From CAZAPO01 sp044841755 (lineage in GTDB: Bacteria > Bacteroidota > Bacteroidia > Flavobacteriales > Flavobacteriaceae), in NCBI GenBank assembly GCA_044841755.1, contig JAXOFM010000006.1, forward strand, positions 1 to 64,000: a stretch of DNA of 64,000 nucleotides, read 5' to 3'. Position numbers and translations under genes: made by a program. A model generated the notes under the pieces. It saw only the letters and a list, made by a program, of their open reading frames with translations, did not search any database and was not told the DNA's origin. Position 1 is the first letter of the stretch, and each line of letters starts with the position of its first letter. Shown here piece by piece: positions 16,378-25,413 of the stretch.

Positions 16378-17285
16378 TGTTAAGGAAAAGAGTTGTTCTT
16401 CTTTTTTTACTTTTTTGTTGTTTGGGCTTTGGTCAATCAAAATTTAATCAATTTCTTGAAGTAAGTGATACATTAAACGTAAAGCGAAGAAATGCTGTTG
16501 TATTAACAGAATCTGTTTTAACCACGGCTTCTTTAGTTGGCTTAAATTCTTTATGGTATAATGACTATCCACGTTCTAGGTTTCATACAATCAATGATCT
16601 TAATGAATGGGAGAAGATGGATAAGTTTGGTCATGTTTTTACCTCATATCAATTAGGAAGAGTGGGAGCAGACGTTTTAAACTGGAGCGGAGTTAGTAAA
16701 AAAGATCAGTTAATTTATGGAGCGACACTTGGTTTTGCATTTTTAAGTGCTGTAGAAATATTTGATGGATTTTCGGAAGAATGGGGTTTTTCTTGGTATG
16801 ATATTGGTGCAAATGCTCTGGGAATAGGATTGTATGTGGGACAGGAATTACTTTGGGAAGAACAACGAGTGCAATTAAAGTTTTCTTTTCATGAAACTAA
16901 GTATGCTTCACAAAGACCGGATAAACTAGGAAGCTCTTTTTTAGAACAGGTTTTAAAAGATTATAATGGGCAAACCTATTGGTTGAGTGCAAATCTGCAC
17001 TCCTTTTTTAAGGATTCTAATTTACCTAAGTGGCTAAATTTAGCTGTTGGATATGGCGCCCATGGCATGTTAACTGGTGAAAATGAGCATGTTAATAATA
17101 TGTTTACAAAACCTGACAGATATCAGCAATTTTATTTGAGTTTTGATGTAAATTTAACTGAAATAAATACTGAATCCAATGTATTGAGAACAATTTTTTC
17201 GGTATTAAACGTTATAAAACTACCTCTCCCTACAATCGAAATTAATAGCAAAAAAGAGGTTGTATTTCATCTGTTGCTCCTATAA
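16377..17285 (+). CDS. YfiM-like (DUF2279) membrane-associated protein
   Basis: A 302-residue protein with a signal peptide (about 1-19, CCLGFGQS) and a DUF2279/YfiM-type core with several hydrophobic helices: DKFGHVFTSYQLGRV (about 82-96), an AVEIFDGFSEEWGFSWYDIGANALG stretch (about 125-149), then a C-terminal part of unknown fold. The start codon is GTG (16377-16379) overlapping the mltG stop, so it belongs to the dapF operon by coupling. DUF2279 function is unknown; the neighbours suggest envelope biology. Confidence 0.82.
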   Translation: MLRKRVVLLFLLFCCLGFGQSKFNQFLEVSDTLNVKRRNAVVLTESVLTTASLVGLNSLWYNDYPRSRFHTINDLNEWEKMDKFGHVFTSYQLGRVGADVLNWSGVSKKDQLIYGATLGFAFLSAVEIFDGFSEEWGFSWYDIGANALGIGLYVGQELLWEEQRVQLKFSFHETKYASQRPDKLGSSFLEQVLKDYNGQTYWLSANLHSFFKDSNLPKWLNLAVGYGAHGMLTGENEHVNNMFTKPDRYQQFYLSFDVNLTEINTESNVLRTIFSVLNVIKLPLPTIEINSKKEVVFHLLLL

Positions 17286-17308
17286 GAAATACACATAAAC
17301 GATTAATT

Positions 17309-17338
17309 TTGAATTTATTAGAAATATTTGTAATTTTG
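17309..17338 (+). promoter_or_regulatory. Promoter of the lysozyme-like gene, both elements
   Basis: TTG (17309-17311) and TAATTTTG (17331-17338) are 19 bases apart, the standard Bacteroidota -33/-7 layout. The leader before ATG 17391 is about 48 bases. This is the most complete promoter match in the window. Confidence 0.7.
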
Positions 17339-17390
17339 CACGCTCAAATTTTGACCCCAAAAATAGCATGGGCAATATAAATTTTGAATC

Positions 17391-18041
17391 ATGAAAAGAG
17401 GATTAATAGCAAGCACGCTTGTTCCGATTTTGGTTTTTGTAGTATATGTTACTGCATTCAATTCAACTACTGAGCCTCTGAATATTGATAAATATTCAAT
17501 AGAAGGACTAGATTTGAGCTACAATGCTCCTATTAAAGTTGAGCAAACAAAAGAAGAGGAGACTTTAGATGTTCCTTCCTTGGGTAAGACATTTGTTGGA
17601 TTTAAGGAAGCTCTGGCATTCAAAGAGTCTCGAGGAAATTACTTCACTGTCAATACACTAGGTTATTTAGGAAAGTACCAATTTGGTAAGAACACCTTAA
17701 AACTTATTGGAATATACGATACAAGTCAGTTTTTGTATAACCCACAGTTACAGGAAAAGGCATTTATTGCCAATACAGCTAGAAATAAGTGGATATTACG
17801 TCGTGATATCAAACGTTTTGTTGGAAAGACTATAGATGGAGTTCTAGTTACCGAGTCTGGTATTTTGGCGGCTGCCCATTTAGCAGGACCAGGTAGTGTT
17901 AAAAAGTATTTACGTAGTTACGGAGCCATTGGTTTTACCGATGCTTATGGTACTAACATTAGAGATTATATGAAGAAATTCTCTGGGTACGATACTTCAT
18001 TTATTGAGGGAGATAGAAAAGCAAAAGCTACACTTCTTTAA
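17391..18041 (+). CDS. Lysozyme-like (transglycosylase-fold) exported protein
   Basis: A 216-residue protein with an N-terminal hydrophobic signal or anchor (5-24), a linker, and a lysozyme-like domain from about residue 68. The signature is AFKESRGNYFTVNTLGYLGKYQFG (76-99), where E79 sits where soluble lytic transglycosylases have their catalytic Glu (ESxG). The later ILAAAHLAGPGSVKKYL (158-174) matches the second lysozyme-fold helix. It probably cleaves or binds peptidoglycan. It has its own promoter after the mltG operon. Its last 4 bases overlap the convergent RsmI-like gene. Confidence 0.85.
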   Translation: MKRGLIASTLVPILVFVVYVTAFNSTTEPLNIDKYSIEGLDLSYNAPIKVEQTKEEETLDVPSLGKTFVGFKEALAFKESRGNYFTVNTLGYLGKYQFGKNTLKLIGIYDTSQFLYNPQLQEKAFIANTARNKWILRRDIKRFVGKTIDGVLVTESGILAAAHLAGPGSVKKYLRSYGAIGFTDAYGTNIRDYMKKFSGYDTSFIEGDRKAKATLL

Positions 18042-18754
18042 TCTTTTTGGATAATAAATATTGCTGGTCTTTTATGAAGATCAACGGTCTCACGTTTCCA
18101 TTCGGTTATGGTTTTGGTTTTGATATACTCTGAGGGTAATGTAATATCACAAGCAACACAAACTCTTGTATTTCCTCCTAAGGACGAGCAAATGTCCTCA
18201 AGCATTTTATTGTTTCTATATGGAGTTTCTATAAATATTTGTGATTGATTTTTATCAAAAGATAATCTCTCTAATTTTTTTAAAGTTGAGCGTCGTTCAG
18301 ACTTATCTATTGGTAAATAGCCATTAAATGTAAAGCTCTGACCATTCATTCCTGAGCTCATTAGTGCTAGTAGAATAGAAGAAGGTCCAACCAAGGGTAT
18401 AACTCTAATATCTTTTTCGTGGGCAATTTTTACGATGTCTGCTCCAGGATCAGCAATTCCAGGGCAACCAGCTTCAGATAATAAACCAACTGGTCTGCCT
18501 TCTGAGCAAGCTTTTAAAAAACTAGGCAATTCACCTTCTTGAGTGTATTTATTCAATATGTGAATATTGAGAGCTGATTGAGGTTTGTTAGAGCTTATTT
18601 TTTTTATGAATCGACGTGCTGTTTTTTCATTTTCTACGATGTAATCATCAACCTTCTCAATGATTTTTTTTACTGAAATAGGTAAAACTTCTAAAGGAGC
18701 ATTGTCTCCAAGACGTGTTGGAATTAAATAAAGAGAACCTTGGGTCGTTTGCAT
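18038..18754 (-). CDS. RsmI-like SAM-dependent methyltransferase
   Basis: A 238-residue tetrapyrrole-methylase-fold enzyme related to RsmI, which 2'-O-methylates C1402 of 16S rRNA. Matches include LYLIPTRLGD at the start, GLLSEAGCPGIADPG (about 89-103), VIPLVGPSSILLALMSSG (about 118-135) and FIETPYRN (about 174-181). It is shorter than typical RsmI (about 280) and reads LIPTRLGD where RsmI has VATPIGNL, so it is probably the second, diverged Bacteroidota paralogue and not RsmI itself. It lies 2 bases after the sugar dehydrogenase gene on the same strand. Confidence 0.85.
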   Translation of the reverse strand: MQTTQGSLYLIPTRLGDNAPLEVLPISVKKIIEKVDDYIVENEKTARRFIKKISSNKPQSALNIHILNKYTQEGELPSFLKACSEGRPVGLLSEAGCPGIADPGADIVKIAHEKDIRVIPLVGPSSILLALMSSGMNGQSFTFNGYLPIDKSERRSTLKKLERLSFDKNQSQIFIETPYRNNKMLEDICSSLGGNTRVCVACDITLPSEYIKTKTITEWKRETVDLHKRPAIFIIQKD

Positions 18755-18756
18755 AT

Positions 18757-20556
18757 TTATTCTATCAGGAGTTTTTTATGAGTTAGTGTGCTGTTTGCTT
18801 TAAATACTGACACAAGATACAATCCTCTTGATAAATTACTCGTTGAAATTTCTATTTCGTTTGATTGAAAAGTTGTTCTTGTGAAAAGGTGTTTCCCTAA
18901 AATATCATAGAAAGCAATACTCATTGGTATTTCGTTCTCATTAAAAAGGAAATATACGTTGGACCTTGCTGGATTTGGGTACATATCAAACCTAAAATCA
19001 GAATCAGTTACTTCATCTATTCCATCGCAATTGTCATCCAAGTTGTTATTAGGAATCTCAATTACATTTGGATTTATCTTGAAATTGGTATCATCACAAT
19101 CTGTATTGTCTAGCACATATCCATTTGGTTGTGTATTTGAAGTTTGAGTGATATTTGGATTTCCAAATGTATCATTATCCGCATCTTCGTACCAAGTTCG
19201 AAGATCAAATCCATCACAGTCTTCATCAATCTCATTATCTACAACTTCTGTTGCTCCTGGGTTTATATTGGCATTGGTATCGTCGCAGTCAGTATTATCT
19301 ACGACATATCCATTTGGTTGAGTAGCTGCCGCTTGACTTACACTTGGATTTCCGTAAGTGTCATTATCTGCATCTTTATACCACTCAGTTGGAGCTGGGT
19401 TAGCTGTGTCAATAATTCGATAAATAGTACCAGATGAAATGCCTGCTATATATATTTCACCATTTATATCTTCCCCAAATGTTGACCAACCGTTGCCTCC
19501 AAACACATCGCTAAAAGCCATGTCCCAATTACTTCCATTATCTGTTAATGTTCCTATTTCATCGCTACAAAAGTCTGCAAAAAAGTATAATCCAATAAAA
19601 TTTGGATACGCACTTCCTCTATATCTATAACCACCCGTTATTGAACATTTAAAATTCCCCATGCCAATATGAGGATATTCACCAACAGGAAAAGTTAGTG
19701 TATTTGGGTCAGGACATCCACCATCATTAAACACATTATTACCTTCATAGCATCTCCAGCCATAGTTTAAACCAGCTTCAGTATAAGTAGCCATATTTAT
19801 CTCTTCATAATTTCCTTGTCCAACATCTGCAATCCAAATATCACCAGTTTGTCTATCAAATGAGAATCGCCAAGGGTTTCTCAGTCCATATGCCCAAATT
19901 TCATCAAGCGTATTATCATGGCCATCATTAAAAAAAGGATTGTCAGCAGGTATTCCATAATTGTTACCTCCACCAGGATTATCAACATCAATACGCAACA
20001 TTTTGCCAAATAGTGAATTTAGGTTCTGACCATAATTATTTGGATCTCCACCACTTCCGCCATCTCCAGAGGCGATGTATAAAAAACCATCTGGACCAAA
20101 TGCCATATCTCCTGCATTGTGATTAGCAAAAGGTTGAGTAATAGTTAGTATAATCAATTCTGAATTTGCGTCTGCTAAATCAGGATTATTAGCCTCTACA
20201 GAAAATCTTGAAACCACTGTATCTCCACTATTATTTATATAGTTTACATAGAAAAAGCCATTTGAAGTGTAATTAGGGTGAAAGGTTAAACCAAGAAGAC
20301 CTCTTTCATCACCAATACCTGCAATATTAACAACTAAATTATCTATGTCTAAAAAAGGAGTTGTATTTACTGAACCATCAGCATTGACTATACGTATATA
20401 TCCGCTCTTTTCTACTACGAATAACCTATCATCATCAGCATTTTTGATACTTACAGGCATGTTAAATCCTGTTGCAAAACTTTGAATATCTATGGTTTGT
20501 GAAAATCCAATAGAAAAAACAAAAAGTAATAATATCTGAAAAGGATATTTCTTCAT
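18757..20556 (-). CDS. Secreted PQQ-dependent sugar dehydrogenase with MopE-type repeats and T9SS sorting domain
   Basis: A 599-residue secreted protein. After the signal peptide (1-19) comes a six-bladed glucose/sorbosone dehydrogenase beta-propeller (about 25-385) with DERGLLGLTFHPNY, NHNAGDMAFGPDGFLYIASGDGG and EIWAYGLRNPWRFSFD. Two tandem repeats follow, residues 391-453 and 454-514, each W(Y)xDADNDT(Y/F)GNP, QPNGYV, DNTDCDDTN, DxDCDGxD, the acidic MopE/calcium-binding type. A T9SS type A sorting domain ends the protein (about 519-599, FDMYPNPA to the LLIE end). It is probably exported by type IX secretion and anchored at the surface. Its own -7 element is at 20575-20582. Confidence 0.93.
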   Translation of the reverse strand: MKKYPFQILLLFVFSIGFSQTIDIQSFATGFNMPVSIKNADDDRLFVVEKSGYIRIVNADGSVNTTPFLDIDNLVVNIAGIGDERGLLGLTFHPNYTSNGFFYVNYINNSGDTVVSRFSVEANNPDLADANSELIILTITQPFANHNAGDMAFGPDGFLYIASGDGGSGGDPNNYGQNLNSLFGKMLRIDVDNPGGGNNYGIPADNPFFNDGHDNTLDEIWAYGLRNPWRFSFDRQTGDIWIADVGQGNYEEINMATYTEAGLNYGWRCYEGNNVFNDGGCPDPNTLTFPVGEYPHIGMGNFKCSITGGYRYRGSAYPNFIGLYFFADFCSDEIGTLTDNGSNWDMAFSDVFGGNGWSTFGEDINGEIYIAGISSGTIYRIIDTANPAPTEWYKDADNDTYGNPSVSQAAATQPNGYVVDNTDCDDTNANINPGATEVVDNEIDEDCDGFDLRTWYEDADNDTFGNPNITQTSNTQPNGYVLDNTDCDDTNFKINPNVIEIPNNNLDDNCDGIDEVTDSDFRFDMYPNPARSNVYFLFNENEIPMSIAFYDILGKHLFTRTTFQSNEIEISTSNLSRGLYLVSVFKANSTLTHKKLLIE

Positions 20557-20574
20557 AGCTTTTACTTAAAATTA

Positions 20575-20582
20575 CAAAAATA
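20575..20582 (-). promoter_or_regulatory. -7 promoter element of the sugar dehydrogenase gene
   Basis: TATTTTTG on the minus strand, an exact TAnnTTTG match, 18 bases before the ATG at 20556. No -33 TTG is seen at the usual spacing. Confidence 0.5.
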
Positions 20583-20662
20583 TTGGCTACAAAGAATCTT
20601 TGTTAATAACTTAACTATTTAATAATGAGTTATAATAGAAGTATGATGTATGCTGTAATTCT

Positions 20663-21115
20663 TTAGGAAAGTTTATCTACAATTCTATCACATGCCTCGT
20701 TTAGAAGTTGAAATACATGTTCAAATCCAGAATCGCCTCCGTAATATGGGTCTGGAACATTTATTGTCTCAGAATCAATTAGCTCTCTAAGTATTAATTT
20801 TACTTTTGCTTCGTCTTTAGAATTTCTCGCTAATCGCAGAATGTTATTGTAATTTGAACTATCCATTGCATAAATGAGATCAAATTCATCAAAGTCTGAA
20901 ACCTGAAACTGTCTTCCTCTTTGGTTGGTGATATCGATTCCATACTTTCTTGCTACTTCAATAGATCTTGTGTCAGGAAGTTCTCCAATATGATAATTGC
21001 TTGTCCCTGCTGAATCAACAAAGAATCCTCTGTCTTGCAGCTTTGATTGTAAAATGCCTTCTGCTAATGGTGAACGACAAATATTGCCAAGACATACCAT
21101 TAGTATTCGGGTCAT
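20663..21115 (-). CDS. Low-molecular-weight protein-tyrosine phosphatase
   Basis: A 150-residue cytoplasmic phosphatase. The P-loop C8-L-G-N-I-C-R14-S at the N-terminus and the general acid D122 in NVPDPYYGG are both intact, as is the DSAGTSNYHIGE segment that follows the first strand. Substrates may be phosphotyrosine proteins or arginine phosphate. It lies 10 bases after dnaA on the same strand and is probably co-transcribed with it. Confidence 0.94.
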   Translation of the reverse strand: MTRILMVCLGNICRSPLAEGILQSKLQDRGFFVDSAGTSNYHIGELPDTRSIEVARKYGIDITNQRGRQFQVSDFDEFDLIYAMDSSNYNNILRLARNSKDEAKVKLILRELIDSETINVPDPYYGGDSGFEHVFQLLNEACDRIVDKLS

Positions 21116-21125
21116 TTTTCTTTAT

Positions 21126-22553
21126 TTAAAGTGAAAGTTTTTTAGAAAGATCTTCTACGTATTTTCTAAACTGCTTATCTGTAGATGATAAATTATCAAC
21201 TGTTTTGCACGCATGTAATACAGTAGCATGGTCACGTTTCCCAATTTGAGAACCTATACTAGCTAACGAAGCTTTAGTGAATTTTTTAGCAAAGAACATA
21301 GCTAATTGTCTTGCTTGTACAATGTGACGCTTTCTTGTCTTAGATTGCAGTGTTTCCACATCCATTTGGAAGTAATCTGAAACAACTTTTTGAATATAGT
21401 CTATTGATACTTCTCGTTTTGTGTTCTTAACGAACTTTTCTACAATGTCTTTCGCTAAACTAAGAGTGATCTCTTTCTTGTTAAAGGACGCCTGAGCGAT
21501 TAACGAAATGATAGCTCCTTCTAGTTCTCTAACATTGGTTTTAATATTCTTTGCAATATACTCAACGATATCTTCTGGCATCTCTACACCATCTCGATAT
21601 AATTTATTGTTTAGAATAGATACTCGAGTTTCAAAATCTGGGTTTTGAAGTTCTGCAGAAAGGCCCCATTTAAATCTTGAAAGTAAACGCTGTTCAATAT
21701 CTTGCATGTCTACAGGAGCCTTATCACTTGTTAAAACAACCTGTTTTCCATTTTGATGTAAATGATTAAAAATATGGAAAAATACATCTTGTGTTCCAGA
21801 TTTTCCAGATAAGAACTGAACATCATCAATAATTAATACGTCAATAAGTTGATAAAAATGAATAAAATCATTTCTGTTATTCTTTTTAACTGCATCAATA
21901 TATTGTTGTGTGAATTTTTCAGCAGAGATATATAACACTGTCTTTTCAGGATATTTGTCTTTTATATCAACACCAATAGCATGAGCTAAGTGAGTTTTAC
22001 CAAGACCAACACCACCAAAAATAAGTAAAGGATTGAAAGATGTCCCACCAGGTTTATTTGCAACAGCTAAACCAGCGTTTCTTGCTAAACGATTGGAATC
22101 ACCTTCTAAAAAGTTTTCGAAATTATAATTAGGATTTAGTTGAGATTCAATCTTTACATTTCTGATACCGGGAATAATAAACGGATTTCTTAATTCTGGA
22201 CTTTTATTGTTAAGCGGAACATCAACATCTTGAGATTTAACAGCAGTTCTATTTGAGCTAGGGATTTTCTCTGTAAATGGTTGCTTGTTACCGTAAGTGT
22301 TTTCCATTTTGATAACATAGACCAATTTAGCACTTTCACCAAGCTCTTTTGTTAAGGCTACTTTTAAAATTTTGACATAGTGTTCTTCAAGCCATTCGTA
22401 GAAGAACTTACTAGGAACCTGAATACTTAAAGAGTTATCTTGAAGCTTAACTGCAACAATTGGCTCAAACCAAGTTTTATATGCTTGCGGTTGAATATTA
22501 TCTTTTATAAATTGTAGACAATTATCCCAAACCGATTCCGCAGTTACACTCAT
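21126..22553 (-). CDS. dnaA: Chromosomal replication initiator protein DnaA
   Basis: AAA+ initiator that binds DnaA boxes and opens oriC. It has 475 residues in four regions: domain I (about 1-85, WFEPIVAV), a short linker II, the AAA+ domain III from about 140 with Walker A GGVGLGKTH (180-188) and Walker B VLIIDDVQFL (239-248), and the C-terminal DNA-binding domain IV with KRDHATVLHAC. The 207-base upstream region is AT-rich and has one weak DnaA-box-like site (22643-22651), which may serve autoregulation; I see no box cluster. Confidence 0.97.
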   Translation of the reverse strand: MSVTAESVWDNCLQFIKDNIQPQAYKTWFEPIVAVKLQDNSLSIQVPSKFFYEWLEEHYVKILKVALTKELGESAKLVYVIKMENTYGNKQPFTEKIPSSNRTAVKSQDVDVPLNNKSPELRNPFIIPGIRNVKIESQLNPNYNFENFLEGDSNRLARNAGLAVANKPGGTSFNPLLIFGGVGLGKTHLAHAIGVDIKDKYPEKTVLYISAEKFTQQYIDAVKKNNRNDFIHFYQLIDVLIIDDVQFLSGKSGTQDVFFHIFNHLHQNGKQVVLTSDKAPVDMQDIEQRLLSRFKWGLSAELQNPDFETRVSILNNKLYRDGVEMPEDIVEYIAKNIKTNVRELEGAIISLIAQASFNKKEITLSLAKDIVEKFVKNTKREVSIDYIQKVVSDYFQMDVETLQSKTRKRHIVQARQLAMFFAKKFTKASLASIGSQIGKRDHATVLHACKTVDNLSSTDKQFRKYVEDLSKKLSL

Positions 22554-22760
22554 ACTCTTTGTTAAAATTAATAGTTAGTCAGTTGGTTAGTAGAAAACTA
22601 AAGAATGGGGTATTTCTTAGATATGTTTCTACTCGACAAATATGTGAACAAAATTCTAAAAAAAAAAATCGAAATCTATTGAATTTTTACTTTTTTTTTC
22701 TCATGTTTAGTTCTGGATGAAAGTACAAAAAATATTTTTATTTCCCTTCCCTTTTATTTA

Positions 22761-23159
22761 ATGAAAACACACGAAACTAAGATACGTATTAGGTACGGTG
22801 AAACTGACCAAATGGGCGTAGTTCATCATGGTAATTATCCAAGCTTTTTAGAGATGGGAAGAATAGAGTGGTTGCGAAGTTTAGGAATATCATATAAACA
22901 GATGGAGCTAGACGGAATCATGCTTCCCGTGATTTCTCTTGCTTTAAATTTTAAAATGTCAGCTTGTTATGACGACATTATTACGGTAAAGACTACATTA
23001 AAAAAAATACCCACCGTGAAAATTGAATTTGAATATGAAATTCTTAATGAAGTAGGGGAAGTTCTAACCACGGCAAATACTGTTTTGGCTTTTATTAATA
23101 TGGAGACGAAAAGACCAACTAGATGTCCACAATTTATTTTAGATAAACTGCAAAATTAA
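22761..23159 (+). CDS. Acyl-CoA thioesterase, YbgC/FadM (4HBT) family
   Basis: A 132-residue hot-dog-fold thioesterase. The catalytic signature is RYGETDQMGVVHHGNYPSF (residues 11-29) with D16 as the usual acid; EMGRIEWLR follows. It hydrolyses acyl-CoA thioesters; the chain-length preference is unknown. It is transcribed divergently from dnaA, and its stop overlaps the YigZ stop by 4 bases. Confidence 0.92.
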   Translation: MKTHETKIRIRYGETDQMGVVHHGNYPSFLEMGRIEWLRSLGISYKQMELDGIMLPVISLALNFKMSACYDDIITVKTTLKKIPTVKIEFEYEILNEVGEVLTTANTVLAFINMETKRPTRCPQFILDKLQN

Positions 23160-23770
23160 TCGACCAAATTCTTAATGTTAACTTCATATAATTGATTGAA
23201 GATTTCAAAAACTGAATTGGAGTGCTTTTTTCTTACAGAAATTGTAATCTGACAATCCAACTCTAACTTCTGATCTATAATTTTTAATTGCTTTTCTTTA
23301 ATGATTCTCATGACCTTATTCATGTTTTTGTACTCAAAGGAGATAAGGTATTGAACGTTAATAGTTTTTTCTACTATTTCTGAAGCTTCCAAAGCCATTT
23401 GTGCTGCTGTTCTGTAGGCATTAATAAGTCCACCAACACCTAGTTTCACCCCACCAAAGTACCTAACAACCACAACAAGTGTGTTTGTTAGCTCGTAAGA
23501 TTGAATTTGACCATAAATAGGTTGTCCGGCACTATTACTGGGCTCACCATCATCATTTGCTCTATAAACATTTTTGTCAGTACCTATTTGATAGGCATAA
23601 CACCAATGTCTAGCTGAATGATGCTGTTTTTTTAGCATTTCTATATGCTCTTTAATTGTATCTACGTTGTTTACTGGATATGCATAACCAAAAAACTTAC
23701 TGTTTTTATCTTTAAACAGTACTTCAGGAGAATCTTTTAATAATGTTTTATATGTGTCTTTCTCTTCCAA
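23156..23770 (-). CDS. YigZ / IMPACT family protein
   Basis: A 204-residue protein. The N-terminal UPF0029 domain is clear: FFGYAYPVNN, HHSARHWCYAYQIG, DDGEPSNSAGQPI and VVVVRYFGGVKLGVGGLINAYRTAAQ. A short C-terminal domain follows (about 135-204). Members are linked to translation control in eukaryotes (IMPACT) but have no settled bacterial role. It lies 3 bases after the HAD gene, last in a ribD - HAD - yigZ operon. Confidence 0.92.
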   Translation of the reverse strand: MEEKDTYKTLLKDSPEVLFKDKNSKFFGYAYPVNNVDTIKEHIEMLKKQHHSARHWCYAYQIGTDKNVYRANDDGEPSNSAGQPIYGQIQSYELTNTLVVVVRYFGGVKLGVGGLINAYRTAAQMALEASEIVEKTINVQYLISFEYKNMNKVMRIIKEKQLKIIDQKLELDCQITISVRKKHSNSVFEIFNQLYEVNIKNLVD

Positions 23771-23773
23771 TTT

Positions 23774-24388
23774 TTAGAAAAGTTCTTTTTTTACTTCGAA
23801 TAGGTTTATAATGTCATCTTCACCAGGAGTGAGGTTCCAAGCATGAATACCTAGCTCTTTTGCTGCATCTGTATTTTCTCTAGTATCATCAATAAAGAGA
23901 CATTCTTCTGCTATTAGGTTGTCTTCGTTTAAAACAAATTCATAGATATTCTTGTTAGGTTTGCTAAGGTTAATCTCGTGAGAAAGATAAAATTTATCAA
24001 AACATTTCTTAAACCTATTATATCTTTCTAAACTCATATTCTCAATCACTTGTTCTATATGTAACTCGTTTGTATTGCTTAGTAGAATGGATTTATAGCT
24101 TTGTTTTGAAGTTAATTCTTCTATGAATTTTAATCTATATTCAGGAAAGTCTAGTATAATTGAATTCCATGCTTTTTTGAAATTTCTAGCAGAAATAGCA
24201 GGAAATTTGTTCGTAAAGTAATTAGTTAAGATATCAGTGGAGATATGGCCTTTTTCGTATTCAGCAGCTTGATGGTACATGTCTAAGGTGATGTCTGGAA
24301 CACCAAGCTTTAAAAGTTCTTTTTCAATGGCTGGTTTATCTAAATTAATAAAGATGTCACCAAAATCGAAAATAATGGTCTTAATCAT
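23774..24388 (-). CDS. HAD superfamily hydrolase, subfamily IA
   Basis: A 204-residue phosphatase-like protein. Motif I is IIFDFGDIFINLD with nucleophile D8; the usual second Asp at +2 is Gly (DFG), as in many subfamily IA members. Motif II is SILLSNTN (about 99-106), and motif III with motif IV is SKPNKNIYEFVL ... CLFIDDTRENTDAAKELG (about 138-179). Helical cap between motifs I and II. It overlaps the ribD stop by 8 bases. The substrate is unknown; the neighbouring gene makes the dephosphorylation step of riboflavin synthesis a tempting but untested idea. Confidence 0.88.
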   Translation of the reverse strand: MIKTIIFDFGDIFINLDKPAIEKELLKLGVPDITLDMYHQAAEYEKGHISTDILTNYFTNKFPAISARNFKKAWNSIILDFPEYRLKFIEELTSKQSYKSILLSNTNELHIEQVIENMSLERYNRFKKCFDKFYLSHEINLSKPNKNIYEFVLNEDNLIAEECLFIDDTRENTDAAKELGIHAWNLTPGEDDIINLFEVKKELF

Positions 24389-25385
24389 TTGTGTATATAC
24401 TTAAGAGGTCACTTTTCACAGTTTCTTGTCTGGTTAAATTTCCAATTAATTTAGGGGCTTTAATTCCATTTTCTAAGCTGACATTTCCGGTAAAAACTCT
24501 AGCTTCGTCCCAAAGGTTTTCATTTATAAATAACTGAAGCGTTTTTGTGCCTCCTTCAATGATTACAGAATTAATATTATGTTCATAAAGAATCTCACAT
24601 ATTTGCTGTGGTAATGGCAAATTCAAATCTAAATCAGATTTTGAAATTAGTATAGTCTTGCCAGATTCATCAAATACCGAAAAATCTTTTGAAAGGCTTC
24701 CATAAGTATCAACAATAATTCTAACTGGACTTTTTCCTTTTATATCTCTTGTCGTTAAACTGGGATTGTCTTTAATAACAGTATTTGCTCCAACCAAAAT
24801 TGCTTGTTCTTCATCTCGCCATTTATGAACTAATTGTCTTGAATAGGTATTAGTTATCCAAACTGGTTTTTGTTCTTCTTTTTCTAAGGGAGCTATGAAT
24901 CCGTCATCTGACGTCGCCCATTTTAAGATAATATACGGACGCTTTTTATTATGGAATGTAAAAAAACGTTTATGATGTTCTTTGCACTCTTTTTCAAGAA
25001 TTCCAACCGTTACATTACATCCATTTTCTCTAAGCTTTTTTATGCCTTTACCACTAACCTCAGGATTGTCATCTATACAACCAATTACAGCTTCAGGTAT
25101 TTGATGATTTGCAATTAGCTCTGAACAAGGAGGAGTTTTTCCAAAGTGTGAACAGGGTTCTAAAGAAACATAGATTGTGGCTTCTTTTAATAAAGATTTG
25201 TCGGGAACACTTTCAATTGCATTTACTTCGGCATGATTGCCACCATATGTGCTCGTGAAACCTTCGCCAATAATTTTACTTTTATGAACTATTACACAAC
25301 CAACCATAGGATTTGGAGCTGTTTTTCCTAATCCGTTTTTAGCAATTTCTAGACAACGTTTTATGTATTTTTCGTGTATCTTCAC
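24381..25385 (-). CDS. ribD: Bifunctional riboflavin deaminase/reductase RibD
   Basis: Two riboflavin steps: deamination of the pyrimidine, then NADPH reduction of the ribosyl chain. The N-terminal zinc deaminase domain has GGNHAEVNAIE and EPCSHFGKTPPC (H51, E53, C78, C87 from the chosen start). The C-terminal reductase domain begins near RPYIILKWATSDDG. I chose GTG 25385 (VKIHEKYIKRCLEIA), giving 334 residues. An ATG at 25421 also opens the frame, but it would overlap the divergent gene at 25414, and a -7 element (25390-25397) lies between the two, so transcription probably starts at or next to the GTG. Confidence 0.93.
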   Translation of the reverse strand: MKIHEKYIKRCLEIAKNGLGKTAPNPMVGCVIVHKSKIIGEGFTSTYGGNHAEVNAIESVPDKSLLKEATIYVSLEPCSHFGKTPPCSELIANHQIPEAVIGCIDDNPEVSGKGIKKLRENGCNVTVGILEKECKEHHKRFFTFHNKKRPYIILKWATSDDGFIAPLEKEEQKPVWITNTYSRQLVHKWRDEEQAILVGANTVIKDNPSLTTRDIKGKSPVRIIVDTYGSLSKDFSVFDESGKTILISKSDLDLNLPLPQQICEILYEHNINSVIIEGGTKTLQLFINENLWDEARVFTGNVSLENGIKAPKLIGNLTRQETVKSDLLSIYTND

Positions 25386-25389
25386 AAAG

Positions 25390-25397
25390 CAAAAATA
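25390..25397 (-). promoter_or_regulatory. -7 promoter element of ribD, leaderless
   Basis: TATTTTTG on the minus strand, an exact TAnnTTTG match, ends 4 bases before the GTG at 25385. It argues against the upstream ATG at 25421 as the start. Confidence 0.6.
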
Positions 25398-25413
25398 AGA
25401 TTTATTAGTTGGT

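Noticed and set aside
19144..19437. Plus-strand open frame of 97 codons opposite the sugar dehydrogenase
   Set aside because: It mirrors the two acidic repeats of the minus-strand gene; the repeated Asp/Asn codons keep the opposite strand open.
22643..22651. DnaA-box-like site TTGTTCACA and AT-rich run upstream of dnaA as a possible oriC
   Set aside because: Only one weak box is visible in 207 bases; an origin normally has a cluster. It may serve dnaA autoregulation, but I do not call an origin. GC-skew analysis of the whole genome would decide.
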